Position numbers and translations under genes: made by a program. DNA of 64,000 nucleotides. It comes from Limnoperna fortunei (taxonomy: Eukaryota > Mollusca > Bivalvia > Mytilida > Modiolidae). The stretch is from assembly GCA_944474755.1 (NCBI GenBank), contig OX104114.1:83748623-83812622 (forward strand), given 5' to 3'. Every line of letters starts with the position of its first letter. Within the stretch, counting starts at the first letter, position 1. Below, in pieces: positions 35,336 through 45,274 of the stretch. The notes under the pieces were generated by a model. That model did not search any database, was not told the origin of the DNA, and saw only the letters and a list, made by a program, of their open reading frames with translations.

Positions 35336-35678
35336 TTAATTAAAATTATAGGCCAACCACATGATGTTTGTATTCGTTTGCGCATCTTGTTTTGTTTTTT
35401 TTTATTTTACAGTATTTTATACTTTGTTTACTGTTTAAACCATGCTTGTACATATTTATTTATTTATTTAGGAAAGTAATAATTTTTATGTGCGGAACTG
35501 TAATTTGAGGTTAGGTATACGAAAGCCGTAAGGGGACTTGAAAAATAAGAAGAAATTTGTGTTTAATTCATTATCTCGATAAAACAAAATTGTTATATCG
35601 AGATCTCGATAAAACAGTCTATCGTTATCTTGAGAAAACGATATTGTTATATCGTGATCTCGATATAAAGATATGGTT

Positions 35679-35927
35679 TTCTTCCGTAAATGGCCGATTT
35701 CTGGTACAGATGACCCAGTACAGATGAGCTCACGCGCACACATCTGTACTTGCTGCGTCATCCAATCAAAACGCCAGAAACAATTACGTTGTTATGGAAG
35801 CATAACAACGTTCTTCTATGACGTTCATTATTTTCGGCGTTCTGATTGGACGTCAGAGACAGTGGAGTCTAAAACAATGGAGAGCCTATAGGTTATAGCG
35901 ATGTAAAAATACGGTTGGTTTACGGAA
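35679..35927. repeat. CCAAT/CRE-bearing ~250 bp unit, copy 1
   Basis: Begins CTTCCGTAAATGGCCGA and ends GGTTTACGGAAG, a short inverted terminus. Inside, TGCGTCATCCAATCAAAACG and CGTTCTGATTGGACGTCA face each other around a smaller palindrome AACGTTGTTATGG...ATAACAACGTT. Copies lie at 36111-36283, 43864-44108 and 44288-44540. Confidence 0.85.
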
Positions 35928-36106
35928 GAAATAGGTACTTTCATACGTTTTTGGGAAAGTCCGTGTGAACTTTCACTCGTGACAGAAATTTTTATGTCTT
36001 TTGGCTCGTTCCGCTGCGCTCCACTCGCGAAAAGACATAAAATTTCTATCACTCGTGAAAGATCAACCGGTCTTTCCCAAAAACATATGAAAGAACCTAT
36101 TATTCT
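35927..36106. repeat. Hairpin element, family H1, copy 1
   Basis: AATAGGTACTTTCATACGTT and the inner GACAGAAATTTTTATGTCTTTT pair with AAAAGACATAAAATTTCTATC and CATATGAAAGAACCTATT. The apex is GGCTCGTTCCGCTGCGCTCC. Copies lie at 44108-44288 and 44542-44684, with a shortened one at 43718-43808. Confidence 0.9.
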
Positions 36107-36110
36107 TCTG

Positions 36111-36283
36111 TAAATGTCCGATTTCTGGTACAGATGACCCAGTACAGATGAGCTCACGCGCACACATCCGTACTTGCTGCGTCATCCAATCAAAACGCCA
36201 GAAACAAGAACGTTGTTAAGGAAGCAAAACAACGTTCATGTTTGACGTTCTTTTTTCCGGCGTTCTGATTGGACGCCAGAGAC
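36111..36283. repeat. CCAAT/CRE-bearing unit, copy 2 (truncated)
   Basis: Repeats TAAATGTCCGATTTCTGG, the TGCGTCATCCAATC block and GTTCTGATTGGACGCCAGAG, but lacks the GTTTACGGAAG end. Confidence 0.85.
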
Positions 36284-36305
36284 ATAAAGGATCTAACACC
36301 GGGGG

Positions 36306-36425
36306 AGGGCAAGACGGGAAAATCTCTGACACCCAAGTGAACAGATTTCTGGTCTTCAACGAGGCTATTCCGAGTTAGAGACTAAAAGAAATCTTTCACG
36401 CGGGTGTCCGAGATTTTCCAGTCTT
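36306..36425. repeat. Hairpin within the left arm
   Basis: GGGCAAGACGGGAAAATCTC...GAACAGATTTCTGGTC pairs with GAAATCTTTCACG...GAGATTTTCCAGTCTTGC reversed. The same structure is present in the right arm near 45605-45720. Confidence 0.8.
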
Positions 36426-37102
36426 GCGCTACCACCGGTGTTTGATTCTATTTCTCACTAATTCGTTTAAAAAAAGTCCGGTGCCGTCATGTTCAAAGTT
36501 GTCAACAAATAGAGTTATCTTCCCAGAACGTAACCTTCAGTGTAAGTTGTTGCGTCAACGTGTTTGTTTTGATGTGTACCGCTATTAGATTGTGGCATGA
36601 ATTGGTTCATGGAAGATCAAATATGTTGTTTTCATGTTAATATTTAAAGAGGCCTAGTAAACCAACACAACTAAAGCATATATTTATAATTCTGTTCATG
36701 CTGTAATTTATTTATATTAAGTGCTTTGATTGGATAGAAACATTTAAATGGCGTCTTCTCAGATAATTTATATATCGATATTTCCTCTGAGCGGACTACT
36801 TTCAGTATCCAATGTAAACAAGATGGCGTCCTACTAGCGTATCGTCTGAGAGAGGGGACAATGTTTTCTCTGCCCCAATTATTTCCAATTAAATCGATTG
36901 AGATTTCAAATAAAATATAATATAACGATACAATTTAGTGTTTCATTTTATTTTTTTCCTATCAATATCTACAGAACCGCGATTCCTTTAGTACTATGTT
37001 TTGCATATCCCTACGCTTTCCGGCCTAGGTACGTTTTGAGGTCTAGATGGGTTTCTGTAACTGTTTTTGCTGTTTTAAAAATCGCAACTATTATTTCACA
37101 GA

Positions 37103-37267
37103 ATTATAAGGATTAAACATTGTGTTTTAGGAAATTATCAATGTGTAAACTCCGGCGACTCCTCACAAACTTAACATAAAGTCCTTCGGACTTTATTTAG
37201 TTTGTGAGTGAGTCGCCTGAGTTTACACATTGATAATTTCGTAAAACACAGTGTTTAATCCTATAAT
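37103..37267. repeat. Long hairpin, ~78 bp arms
   Basis: AGGATTAAACATTGTGTTTT...ATCAATGTGTAAACTC pairs with GAGTTTACACATTGATAATT...AACACAGTGTTTAATCCT. The apex AAGTCCTTCGGACTT is itself palindromic. It is present only in the left arm of the composite region. Confidence 0.9.
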
Positions 37268-37945
37268 GATTTTCCTCAGCGAACCGACAGTTGACGTCAC
37301 AATACATTTTTACGGGAAAAGTTGCATGAAATTCTTATCTCACCCACTGGTTGGGATAAGGATATATTATATACTCATATAGAAATCTTTATTTTGATTC
37401 GCTTAGACGCCGTCACGTGAGATTTCACTGGGTCAACCGGTAACCGTTGGGTTGCATGGTAAGGTCACCCTCGCGTGAGATTTTGCGAGATTTTGCGTTT
37501 GGATAAATATACGTAATAAAACATTCAAACAAAACAGTAGTATATGTTTACATGTTTCTGTCGGAGCACTTCTACTTTAGCGGACCCCCCAAAAAGTACG
37601 GTAAAATAATGTAGAGTGCGGTATATATAGAATGGACCCGCCAAAAAGAAAAAAATACAAAATAAGCAAAAAACGACCAAAATATGGTGAAAATCGAGTT
37701 CCTCGTCTACAATTATGTTTAAAAAACAATTTTTAAACTTGATTTTTTAAATTAGAATCCCAGAATCAAGGTAAGTTGTGCTATTATTAAAGCAAGGAGA
37801 AGACAATTTGCGTTGCTCAGGTGGGTATGTCACGTGATCAGTATTTTGACCTCAAATCATGAATATTCATGAATGAGCGTCATCGTATGACGTAATGAGC
37901 AGCTAACCGTAAAATCAGCTGTGCCGTGTTTGTAAATATTTACAC

Positions 37946-38990
37946 GTGTTCATGCCGCTAAAATTGAAAGATTTATTCCAGTTGTGTGAAAGTAGTGAAA
38001 AAATAATTCAATGGTGCATAAGAATTGGATTAATTTTTGATTTAGCCGGAGAGATTTGTAAAAATTGTAACCACGGACACTTTGGTTTAAGGAAAGACAG
38101 TACATTTTCAAGTGACGGTTTATTTTGGAAATGCAGCAACAAAAAATGCAGTAAAAAAGTGTCAGTTAGAAGTGGTTCTTGGTTTGAAAGGCAAAATATA
38201 ACACTAGAGAAATTTTGTGCATATCTTACTTTTGGATTTACAAAGTAGACCAGGAATTTGTAAAACACGAACTATCTATTAGCAACCAAACTATAGTGGA
38301 CTGGTACAACTATTGTCGTGAGGTTTGTACAACTGTTTTACAAATTGATAGTGAGAAAATAGGAGGGGAAGGAGTTGTTGTTGAAATAGATGAAAGTAAA
38401 ATTGGGAAGAGGAAATATCATAAGGGACGGCATGTAGAAGGTCAGTGGGTTTTTGGTGGCATTGAGAGAGACAGTAAAAAGTGTTTCTTCTCTACGGTTG
38501 AAGACAGAAGTAAAAATACATTACTACAAATAATAAAGGACAATATCAAACCAGGAACTACAGTTATAAGTGACTATTGGAAAGCGTATGATTGTCTGGA
38601 AGAACGTTTGAACGTTTAAAAGTCAATCATTCCCTTCATTTTGTTGATCCTGAGACTGGAGCCCACACAAACACAATTGAACGCACTTGGAGAGCTTTAA
38701 AAAAATCTTTACCGAAATACGGAACAGTTAAATCGTTGTACGACACATATTTTAGCCAACACTGTGTTAGGAAAAAGTATATTGAAGGATCTGATGATCC
38801 CTTTTTTGCATTTGTAGACCTTATAAAACGTGTGTATAATCCAAACAATAAGAAGTCAATTTTGGTGGCTGTTGAAAGTCAAGTTCCACCATTGAAAAAG
38901 AAAAAAACCGACCAGGATTCTACAATTTCTATTATATTACAGGATATAACAAACCTTCATAATTCCAGTTTAGATGATTTTCAGATATAA
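37946..38990 (+). pseudogene. Merlin-type (ISXO2/IS1595-like) DDE transposase, frameshifted
   Basis: Three consecutive plus-strand frames make one transposase. Frame 1 (37946-38248) holds a zinc ribbon (CKNCNHGHFG and FWKCSNKKCSKKVSV). Frame 2 (38215-38619) carries VKHELSISNQTIVDWYNYC, then VVVEIDESKIGKRKYHKGRH (first catalytic Asp), WVFGGIERDSKKCFF and TTVISDYWKAYDCL (second Asp). Frame 3 (38592-38990) carries VNHSLHFVDPETGAHTNTIE (catalytic Glu) and RTWRALKKSLPKYG. These are the marks of the Merlin superfamily, whose enzymes cut and paste DNA. Two frameshifts, near 38220 and 38605, break the gene, but all three catalytic residues remain and decay is slight, so the copy is young. No clear Merlin termini were assigned; a weak inverted match is described in the findings. 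Confidence 0.85.
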
Positions 38991-39029
38991 ACATGGGTGA
39001 GTAAAACTTTCTTATTTTTTACTATTTTT

Positions 39030-39200
39030 CACTCGCTCCACGGGTTCTCAAGCCTCGAACGTCTGCGGCTAAGCCTTGGCTTTCTTGGATAGAAATACAT
39101 ATTACTTGAAATAGAAGGTATATGTTCACTCGCTCCGCGGGTTCTCAAGCCTCAAACGCCGGCGGCGAAGCCTTGGCTTATTTGGATAGTAGTACATATT
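39030..39200. repeat. Two-copy ~97 bp tandem duplication
   Basis: CACTCGCTCCACGGGTTCTC at 39030 and CACTCGCTCCGCGGGTTCTC at 39127, each followed by AAGCCTTGGCTT and ATACATATTACTT-like sequence. It lies just after the transposase. Confidence 0.8.
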
Positions 39201-39600
39201 ACTTTTTGCTACGGGAATTTTACATAAGTCAGCCATTTTTGTTTCTAAAGGGACCTTGCGATGTTTACAAATGTTCGTCTACTTTCGTGACGTTCAATGG
39301 TATTCGGACAAACCGCGAGACTTTTCCCGCCTTAACTGCAGACGACATCACCCGAAGGATTTCGAGTAGACAAAACTCGATTGTTCCTAAAGTACACTTC
39401 CGTTCTAATTAAGGTCAAATTTTAGTATGGAAAATCGCCCTTTCAAAATTTAAAAACTGCCATATTTCAAAACACTGAATATCTCGAGGAAATAATTATT
39501 GATTTCAAAAAGTAGTTTTCTTGATCTACAAAAGGAGCATAAGCTGAACCATAAGCGGTAAACAGTTTTCATTTTTTCACGCAAAAAACGCATATTTTTC
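39195..39600 (+). repeat. Direct copy of the 44855-45250 segment
   Basis: Shares GGTATTCGGACAAACCGCGA, GACTTTTCCCGCC, CCGAAGGATTTCGA and TTTAGTATGGAAAATCG with the loop and right arm of the inverted repeat at 44685-45269. Both copies have an open frame here, but substitutions fall freely at all codon positions, so it is not treated as coding. Confidence 0.75.
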
Positions 39601-40950
39601 ACGCATATTTTCACTCGCTCCGCCTTTGCTTTAACACTTTCATTACTGAATTGTTTTTTTTCCGCGAGTTTCCGTGGCCGATGTTTGATTCCCGCGCGCA
39701 TTTTCCGTGTCCTGAATTAATTAGCCATGTGCTCGACGTGACACGAGGCTCCGTGAAAAAACGTAAGTATCTTCGTAGTTTGGTAACATATCGTGGTAAA
39801 AATTATCACACACGTTCTTTATATAAAGTTTTTTCCGTTCTTAACATCTGTGTACTATTTTTTGTTGTTTATTGTACCGAATGAAGCTATAAGAAGTGTG
39901 GACAGCAAGATCGTGAATATAAATAAGTGTGCTCGATTCAAGTTAACACTCAAATTTTTTCTAAACACATTTTTTTACCGCTTAAACTTAAACATGCATT
40001 TTCAAATAGTCCATTTCGATAAATAACCATTTTAACAGATACAATGTTGGCTAGTTTTATCGAGATCAGTGAAAATTGTAACGAGTTTAGTTTACGGCAG
40101 CCATGATGTTTACGCATTTGTTTACATTTGCCAAGTAAGAGTTGTCTTTCTTTATCCGTGTGCATTCGATGATATTGGCAATGTTAACTATCCCCGATTG
40201 CATAAGTTTGATCTTATATGGTCATGCTGTTTGAATATTTATTTTTGTTAAGTGTGTTAGAAACACCCATTGCATTTATAGAATGTATATTTTATAACTG
40301 ACAATACAAAAAGCTAAGGAATATTTAGTCTAAAAATATGTCAGAAAACACCTTACAAAAATTATTTCGAGATAAAAAATTAAATAATTAATAATATAAA
40401 CAAATGTCCAATTACTGCTGTCTACTAACTGTTAGTATTTTTTGCTTGACCAGAAAATGATTTAGTTTTGATGGTCATCAAATTCTTCTGATATTACTAT
40501 TACAATTTTTATCCTTTTTTTAATTTTAGTTTAAGTATTTTTTTATTTTATTTTAAATATATATATATATATATATTTATTTTATTAATAGCATATAGGT
40601 CTCAAATTTTAATTATGTACATTATGTTATTTTTAGTTCAGCTGTATACAGTTATATTGGTATTTAGAGATCAGATGAGCAGAAAAACATTTAACCAAGG
40701 AAGACAGGATTTTCCTATGTGCACTTACCAACAAGTAGAAGAAATCCAGTGTTGTTCCTGCCTGAATGATATGTGCATTAGGATTCTAATTAAAGTCTTA
40801 AATTTCTATTATTAAAATTTCAAGTGTAAAAAGAATCATCAGCAGAAGGATTTCAATATAATTTAACTAAAAAAAATCAACAAACAGTAACAAGAAATTG
40901 TGAAAACTAATTGTCATAAAATGATGAGGAACTTTACAATAATATTTAAT
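39601..40950. other. No recognised gene inside the composite region
   Basis: AT-rich filler with a short (TA)n run at 40556-40576. The piggyBac 3' end should lie here, but I could not find a TTAA followed by the matching CCC terminus. Confidence 0.4.
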
Positions 40951-40954
40951 TGTA

Positions 40955-42420
40955 GTAATTTCACTGTATGGAACCTTGTAAAGCATTTAGGCAGACACAG
41001 GTGCTTGACACGGACAGAACACCCATATCTTGTTGTCTGCCAAAGCCAAAGTTTTGCCTACCATATCTGGGTCGGACATAACACAGATGACACATGTACT
41101 TTTAATTAACAGGACAGGAATGTGTCTCTGTATAAGTCACGATTCATTAGGAACTGCAGATGGTCTTCCTTTGCGATTATTTGTGTATTAATCAGCAACA
41201 AGTCCTTTGGCAACAGCCAATGAGAACTCTATGAAAGTGGTAGATGGATGGTCGCTAAAGAAGTCAAATCGGAAAGCATTTAACTGCCATCTCTAACACA
41301 GAAAAAAAAAATTCTCTGAATACTTCAGAGTCATATAATTGTAACAGAGTAATACTGGATGTATTGATCAGCATTGTAAACCCAAGGCATGTTGAATGTA
41401 TAGTCTGCTACAACTTTAGGGCAGTCAAATGCAGCCTACTGAGCCAACTTTCAACATCAACTTCATGCTCAACCTGTGTTACATGTATAGATCATGTATA
41501 GTAGATAGTACATAGGCTGACTTCTTGTCCTTCCATGTAGTAGCAATAAGACACCACATACTAGTACAGCTGTTCCAAAGTTCTCCCACAGATCTAGTTA
41601 GTTCTGGGGTTGTGAAAAATTTGTCAGTACAAATGTGGAAGCCTCTAACAGCTAAATTGGAAAATTGGAACCCTCAATACACCTTTGTACTATACTTGTT
41701 GCTAAATGTGTTTGAGGAGAAGCATTTTTGACTGGATTATGGATAGATTTCATTGGAATAAATGTTTCCACTTTCTTACTAGTTTAATCGAGGCATGTAC
41801 TGTCTAAACTAATCTAACCCCTTAAAAGGAATCATGGATTCATCAAATGTAAGATTGCATCAATATTATATTCACATTGAAAAGTGTTGTTCAAATGATC
41901 AACTAATGATGGCTTTACTTTATACAATGGATCAAAGTTGGGTTGACTGGGAAGTTGTTCCAGTGTGTGTTGAATTGAAGACATGCAAATACCTTAAAAT
42001 TTGTATGAATTGATCACATGCCATTGTTTTAAAGAGTATTGGTGTGTTTAGAAAGGAATCTGTTGACCAGTACATGTCGGTGGAAGCTTTCCTGTCAAAA
42101 TCTATATTTGGAAGCAATGAATTATAAAAACACTCATTAGCGAAGACCTATAAAAACATTCATAAGCAAAGACCTATAAAACATTGAGTAGGCCTTGTCC
42201 ATAGCATCTTTTTTTTGTCAAGGTGTTTTCATATATTTGGAGGCTTGTATATCAGTTTCTTTAATAATATTTTCAATAAAAATGTCATTGAGAATGAGTT
42301 TAATAAAATCAACTGCTGGTTTTTTTTCATTTGTCATTTATCTTCTGGCACCTGTTATGCCAATACATATTGGTTCAAATAAATGGGGTAGTCCTCTATC
42401 TGCATAACTGAAACTCTTAT
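40955..42420 (-). pseudogene. piggyBac-type transposase, heavily decayed
   Basis: Reading the minus strand from 42.4 to 40.95 kb gives, with stops and frame changes, the full order of a piggyBac transposase. First comes FIKLILNDIFIENIIKETD (N-terminal helix). Then MYWSTDSFLNTPILFKTMAC and FIQILRYLHVFN, matching the W-x-T-D...F...L-H segment. Then FHICTDKFFTTPELTRSVGE, matching the Asp-containing Y-x-D-N-F-F-T-S box. Then TWKDKKSAYVLS (W-K-D-K), VADYTFNMPWVYNADQYIQY (the D-Y-N-x-x-M-G-G-V-D-x-x-D box), LNAFRFDFFSDHPSTTFIEF, and a C-terminal zinc-binding remnant HLCLPKCFTRFHT. piggyBac enzymes excise cleanly at TTAA. The number of breaks shows the copy has long been dead, unlike the neighbouring Merlin gene. 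Confidence 0.8.
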
Positions 42421-43074
42421 GCCAACCACGATTTTTAGTAAAAGACAAGACATTTATATATTTTATTTAGTTGTATATCGATTCCTTTGATAATGGTTAA
42501 AACTCGAGAATACCGAAATATGATTTCCGCCATATTGTTTACTGTGTTTACTGTTTACATAGCGACGGGAATATCCAGTTCTATTAATAATTTTAATACA
42601 TTTCAGTCGAAATAAGAGAATAATGAAACAGGGTTATTTTGGGATTTTTTTTAAAATTACGTATATTTATAATAGATTAAGTGAAAGCCAATAAAACATC
42701 TGATAATATTCGAGGACACCGGGCACCTGACTAACAATTTTCTTCTCGAAACACTACCCATGGCATAAATGTCTCTGTAGCTCATCAAATTCGGTAGTTT
42801 ATCCAATTCGGTATTAAATTGTTTGAAAATTTGATATTTAACACAGAAACGCTCGCGAAAATGTAATAATTCCAGTACATTCCACGATGCCGATCGCCGC
42901 CATTTTCCTAATCGATAGTGTAGACGTCCGCTTGATATTTAATTATTATTATTCATGTTTTTTGCTTAAATTCGGCTCAAAATTCACTATAAACAATAAA
43001 ATATATATACTTTTCGCTTCACTTCAAATTAAAAATGTATTGCACGTGTAAAATGTTGATAAAATGGTTGGAAG

Positions 43075-43205
43075 TTTACTACGCCAAAAATCAATACTTG
43101 GGTATCCTTTAGGATACATTCGGTCGGAACACCGTGGTGCCTAAAGGAAACATCCGGTATACGTACGAGGGTGTCTAAAGGATACACGAGGTGTGAATGG
43201 GTTAA
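43075..43205 (-). mobile_element. Probable piggyBac 5' terminus with TTAA and subterminal hairpin
   Basis: On the minus strand TTAA (43202-43205) is followed by CCCATTCACACCTCGTG, the CCC-start expected of a piggyBac terminus, ~780 bp upstream of the transposase remnant in the right orientation. Inward, TGTATCCTTTAGACACC faces GGTATCCTTTAGGATAC-like sequence as a subterminal hairpin. The partner terminus was not found. Confidence 0.55.
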
Positions 43206-43465
43206 TGGATATATATAAATACAAATCACTTGAATTGAAATAAACAAAATATTATTATTCAAAATAAACTGTGCAAATTTCGGCAGTAAATTTGGCTTGC
43301 ATAGCAACGTCGAAAAGATTATAGAACATGCGTGGTAATTGTTGTTGTTTGTAACTTCCGGGGTCCGCCAAAGTCTCGTTTCTGTCTACATTGTAAGGGC
43401 TGGATGTTGCAAATATTAAATTGTTTTCATTTAAATATTCGATATAATATAACAGTTATTTTTTT

Positions 43466-43583
43466 ATAGTAGTGTGTGACCCGGCATTTCTTTTCCCTCG
43501 AAAAGTAAGGTCACCCTCGGGGCAAGCCCTCGGGTGACCTTACTTTCTCGGGGAAAGAAATCACCGGGTCACACACCAACTAT
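43466..43583. repeat. Hairpin element
   Basis: GTTATTTTTTTATAGTAGTGTGTGACCCGG (split here: GTGTGTGACCCGG, then CTTTTCCCTCG and AAGTAAGGTCACCCTCGG) pairs with CCTCGGGTGACCTTACTTTC, GGGGAAAGAAATC and CCGGGTCACACAC. The apex is GGGCAAGCCC. Confidence 0.9.
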
Positions 43584-43591
43584 AATTGTAT

Positions 43592-43859
43592 TATCTCAAC
43601 CGGCTAAAAATAGGTACCTCGCTTTCTCATTAGCGAGAAAATGTAGTCTAAAACAATAGAGTCTATAGGTTATAGCGATGGGAAAGTTGTTGTTTTACGG
43701 TTCCAAGAAGTTCCAAGAAATAGGTACTTACATACATTTTGGGGAAAGACGGCCGATCTTTCACTCGTGATCAACCGGTCTTTCCCCAAAACGTATGAAA
43801 GAACCTATTATTCTCACTAATGAGACAGCGTGGTACCTATTTTTAGCCGGTTGAGATAT
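43592..43859. repeat. Palindrome with another hairpin (H1, shortened) inside its centre
   Basis: Outer arms TATCTCAACCGGCTAAAAAT and ATTTTTAGCCGGTTGAGATA are exact, followed inward by GGTACCTCGCTTTCTCATTAG against CTAATGAGACAGCGTGGTACC. Between them, at 43718-43808, lies a shortened copy of hairpin family H1, preceded by family-related flank. Confidence 0.85.
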
Positions 43860-43863
43860 CCTT

Positions 43864-44108
43864 TTCTTCCGTAAATGTCCGATTTCTGGTACAGATGACC
43901 CAGTACAGATGAGCTCACGCGCACACATCTGTACTTGCTGCGTCATCCAATCAAAACGCCTGAAACAAGAACGTTGTTATGGAAGCATAACAACGTTCTT
44001 ATATGACGTTCTTGTTTCCGCCGTTCTGATTGGACGTCAGAGACAATGGAGTCTACAACAATGGAGAGTCTATATGTTATAGCGATGTAAAAGTTGTTGG
44101 TTTACGGA
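43864..44108. repeat. CCAAT/CRE-bearing unit, copy 3
   Basis: Full unit, from CTTCCGTAAATGTCCGATTT to GTTGGTTTACGGAAG, with the facing CCAAT blocks and the AACGTTGTTATGG palindrome intact. Confidence 0.85.
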
Positions 44109-44288
44109 AGAAATATGTACTTTCATACGTTTTTGGGAAAGTCCGTGTGGACTTTCAGTCGTGATAAAAATTTTTATGTCTTTTGGCTCATTCCGCTGCG
44201 CTCTACTCGCGAAAAGACATAAAATTTTTATCACTCGTGAAAGATCAACCGGTCTTTCCCAAAAACGTATGAAAGAACCTATTATTCT
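44108..44288. repeat. Hairpin element, family H1, copy 2
   Basis: Same order and apex (GCTCATTCCGCTGCGCTCTA) as 35927-36106, ending GTATGAAAGAACCTATTATT. It sits between CCAAT/CRE copies 3 and 4, so unit plus hairpin together form a ~425 bp tandem period. Confidence 0.9.
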
Positions 44289-44540
44289 TCGGTAAATGGC
44301 CGATTTCTGGTACAGATGACCCAGTACGGATGAGCTCACGCGCACACATCTGTACTTGCTGAGTCATCCAATCAAAACGCCAGAAACAAGAACGTTGTTA
44401 TGGAAGCATAACAACGTTCTTCTATTACGTTCATTATTTTCGGCGTTCTTATTGGACGTCAGAGACAAGGGAATCTAAAACAATGGAGGCGTCTATAGGT
44501 TATTTTTATCTATAGGTTATATAGTTGTTGGTTTACGGAA
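44288..44540. repeat. CCAAT/CRE-bearing unit, copy 4
   Basis: Full unit with TGAGTCATCCAATCAAAACG and GTTCTTATTGGACGTCAGAG; ends GTTGGTTTACGGAAG. Confidence 0.85.
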
Positions 44541-44541
44541 G

Positions 44542-44684
44542 AAATAGGTACTTTCATACGTTTTTGGGAAAGTCCGTGTGAACTTTCACTCGTGATAGAA
44601 ATTTTTATGTCTTTTGGCTCGTTCCGCTGCGCTCCACTTGCAAAAAGACATAAAATTTCAATCACTCGTGAAAGAACCTATTAT
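44542..44684. repeat. Hairpin element, family H1, copy 3 (right arm shortened)
   Basis: Left arm and apex as in the other copies. The right arm jumps from ATCACTCGTGAAAG to AACCTATTATAG, losing the segment with the TCTTTCCC block. It adjoins the 44685-45269 inverted repeat. Confidence 0.85.
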
Positions 44685-45269
44685 AGTCAACTTTACCGTG
44701 TCCATACGACGGGTTTTTGCTTGACAAAATTTGAAAACTTCTACCGCGTTTGGTCGAGTTTATGGTCCTTTTGTATATCTCATATTACAGTATTTGAAGG
44801 TAACAATTATTTTCCACAGTTAATCGGCTTTTTGAAATGCGGCCATTTTTTCATTTTGCTAGAGCGATTTTCCATAGGAAGTCAGCCATTTTTGTATCAT
44901 AAGGGGTCTAATGTTGTTTACAAACGTTCGTCTGTTTTCGTAACGTACAATGGTATTCGGACAAACCGCGAGACTTTTCCCGCCTCAACTGCAGACGACA
45001 ACACCCGAAGGATTTCGAATAGACAACAATGGAATTTTCCTAACGTACAGTTCCGTTCAAAACAAGGTCAAAATTTAGTATGGAAAATCGATCTGGCGAA
45101 ATGAAAAAAAGGACGCATTTCAAAAAGCCGATTAACTGTGGAAAATAATTGTTACCTTCAAATACTGTAATGTGAGATATACAAAAGGACCATAAACTCG
45201 ACCAAACGCGGTAGCAGTTTTCAAATTTGTCAAGCAAAAACCCGTCGTATGGACACGGTAAAGTTGACT
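44685..45269. repeat. Inverted repeat, ~157 bp arms and ~270 bp loop
   Basis: Left arm 44685-44841 (AGTCAACTTTACCGTGTCCA...) and right arm 45114-45269 (...ATGGACACGGTAAAGTTGAC) match almost perfectly. The long open frame of 170 codons crossing it is a by-product of the repeat. The loop and right arm are copied directly at 39195-39600. Confidence 0.9.
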
Positions 45270-45274
45270 TTAGT

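Larger units (their letters stand above)
35516..37345. mobile_element. Left inverted arm of the ~10.4 kb composite region
   Basis: The reverse complement of this arm recurs at 45275-45940. Matching blocks run in order: GAAAGCCGTAAGGGGAC, AAAACAGTCTATCGTTATC, GGCAAGACGGGAAAATCTC, GAAATCTTTCACGCGGGTGT, CACTAATTCGTT, GTTGTTTTCATGTTAATATT, AGTAAACCAACACAACTA and TGACGTCACAATACATTTTT. The left arm carries two extra segments the right arm lacks: 35679-36283 (CCAAT/CRE units plus hairpin) and about 36700-37262 (with the 37103-37267 hairpin). Near the outer edge TATA flanks both arms. Confidence 0.8.

Noticed and set aside
44592..45104. A 170-codon frame, partly similar to one at 39122-39412
   Set aside because: The similarity follows the DNA repeat, with changes at all codon positions. 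The frame crosses a hairpin and an inverted-repeat arm.
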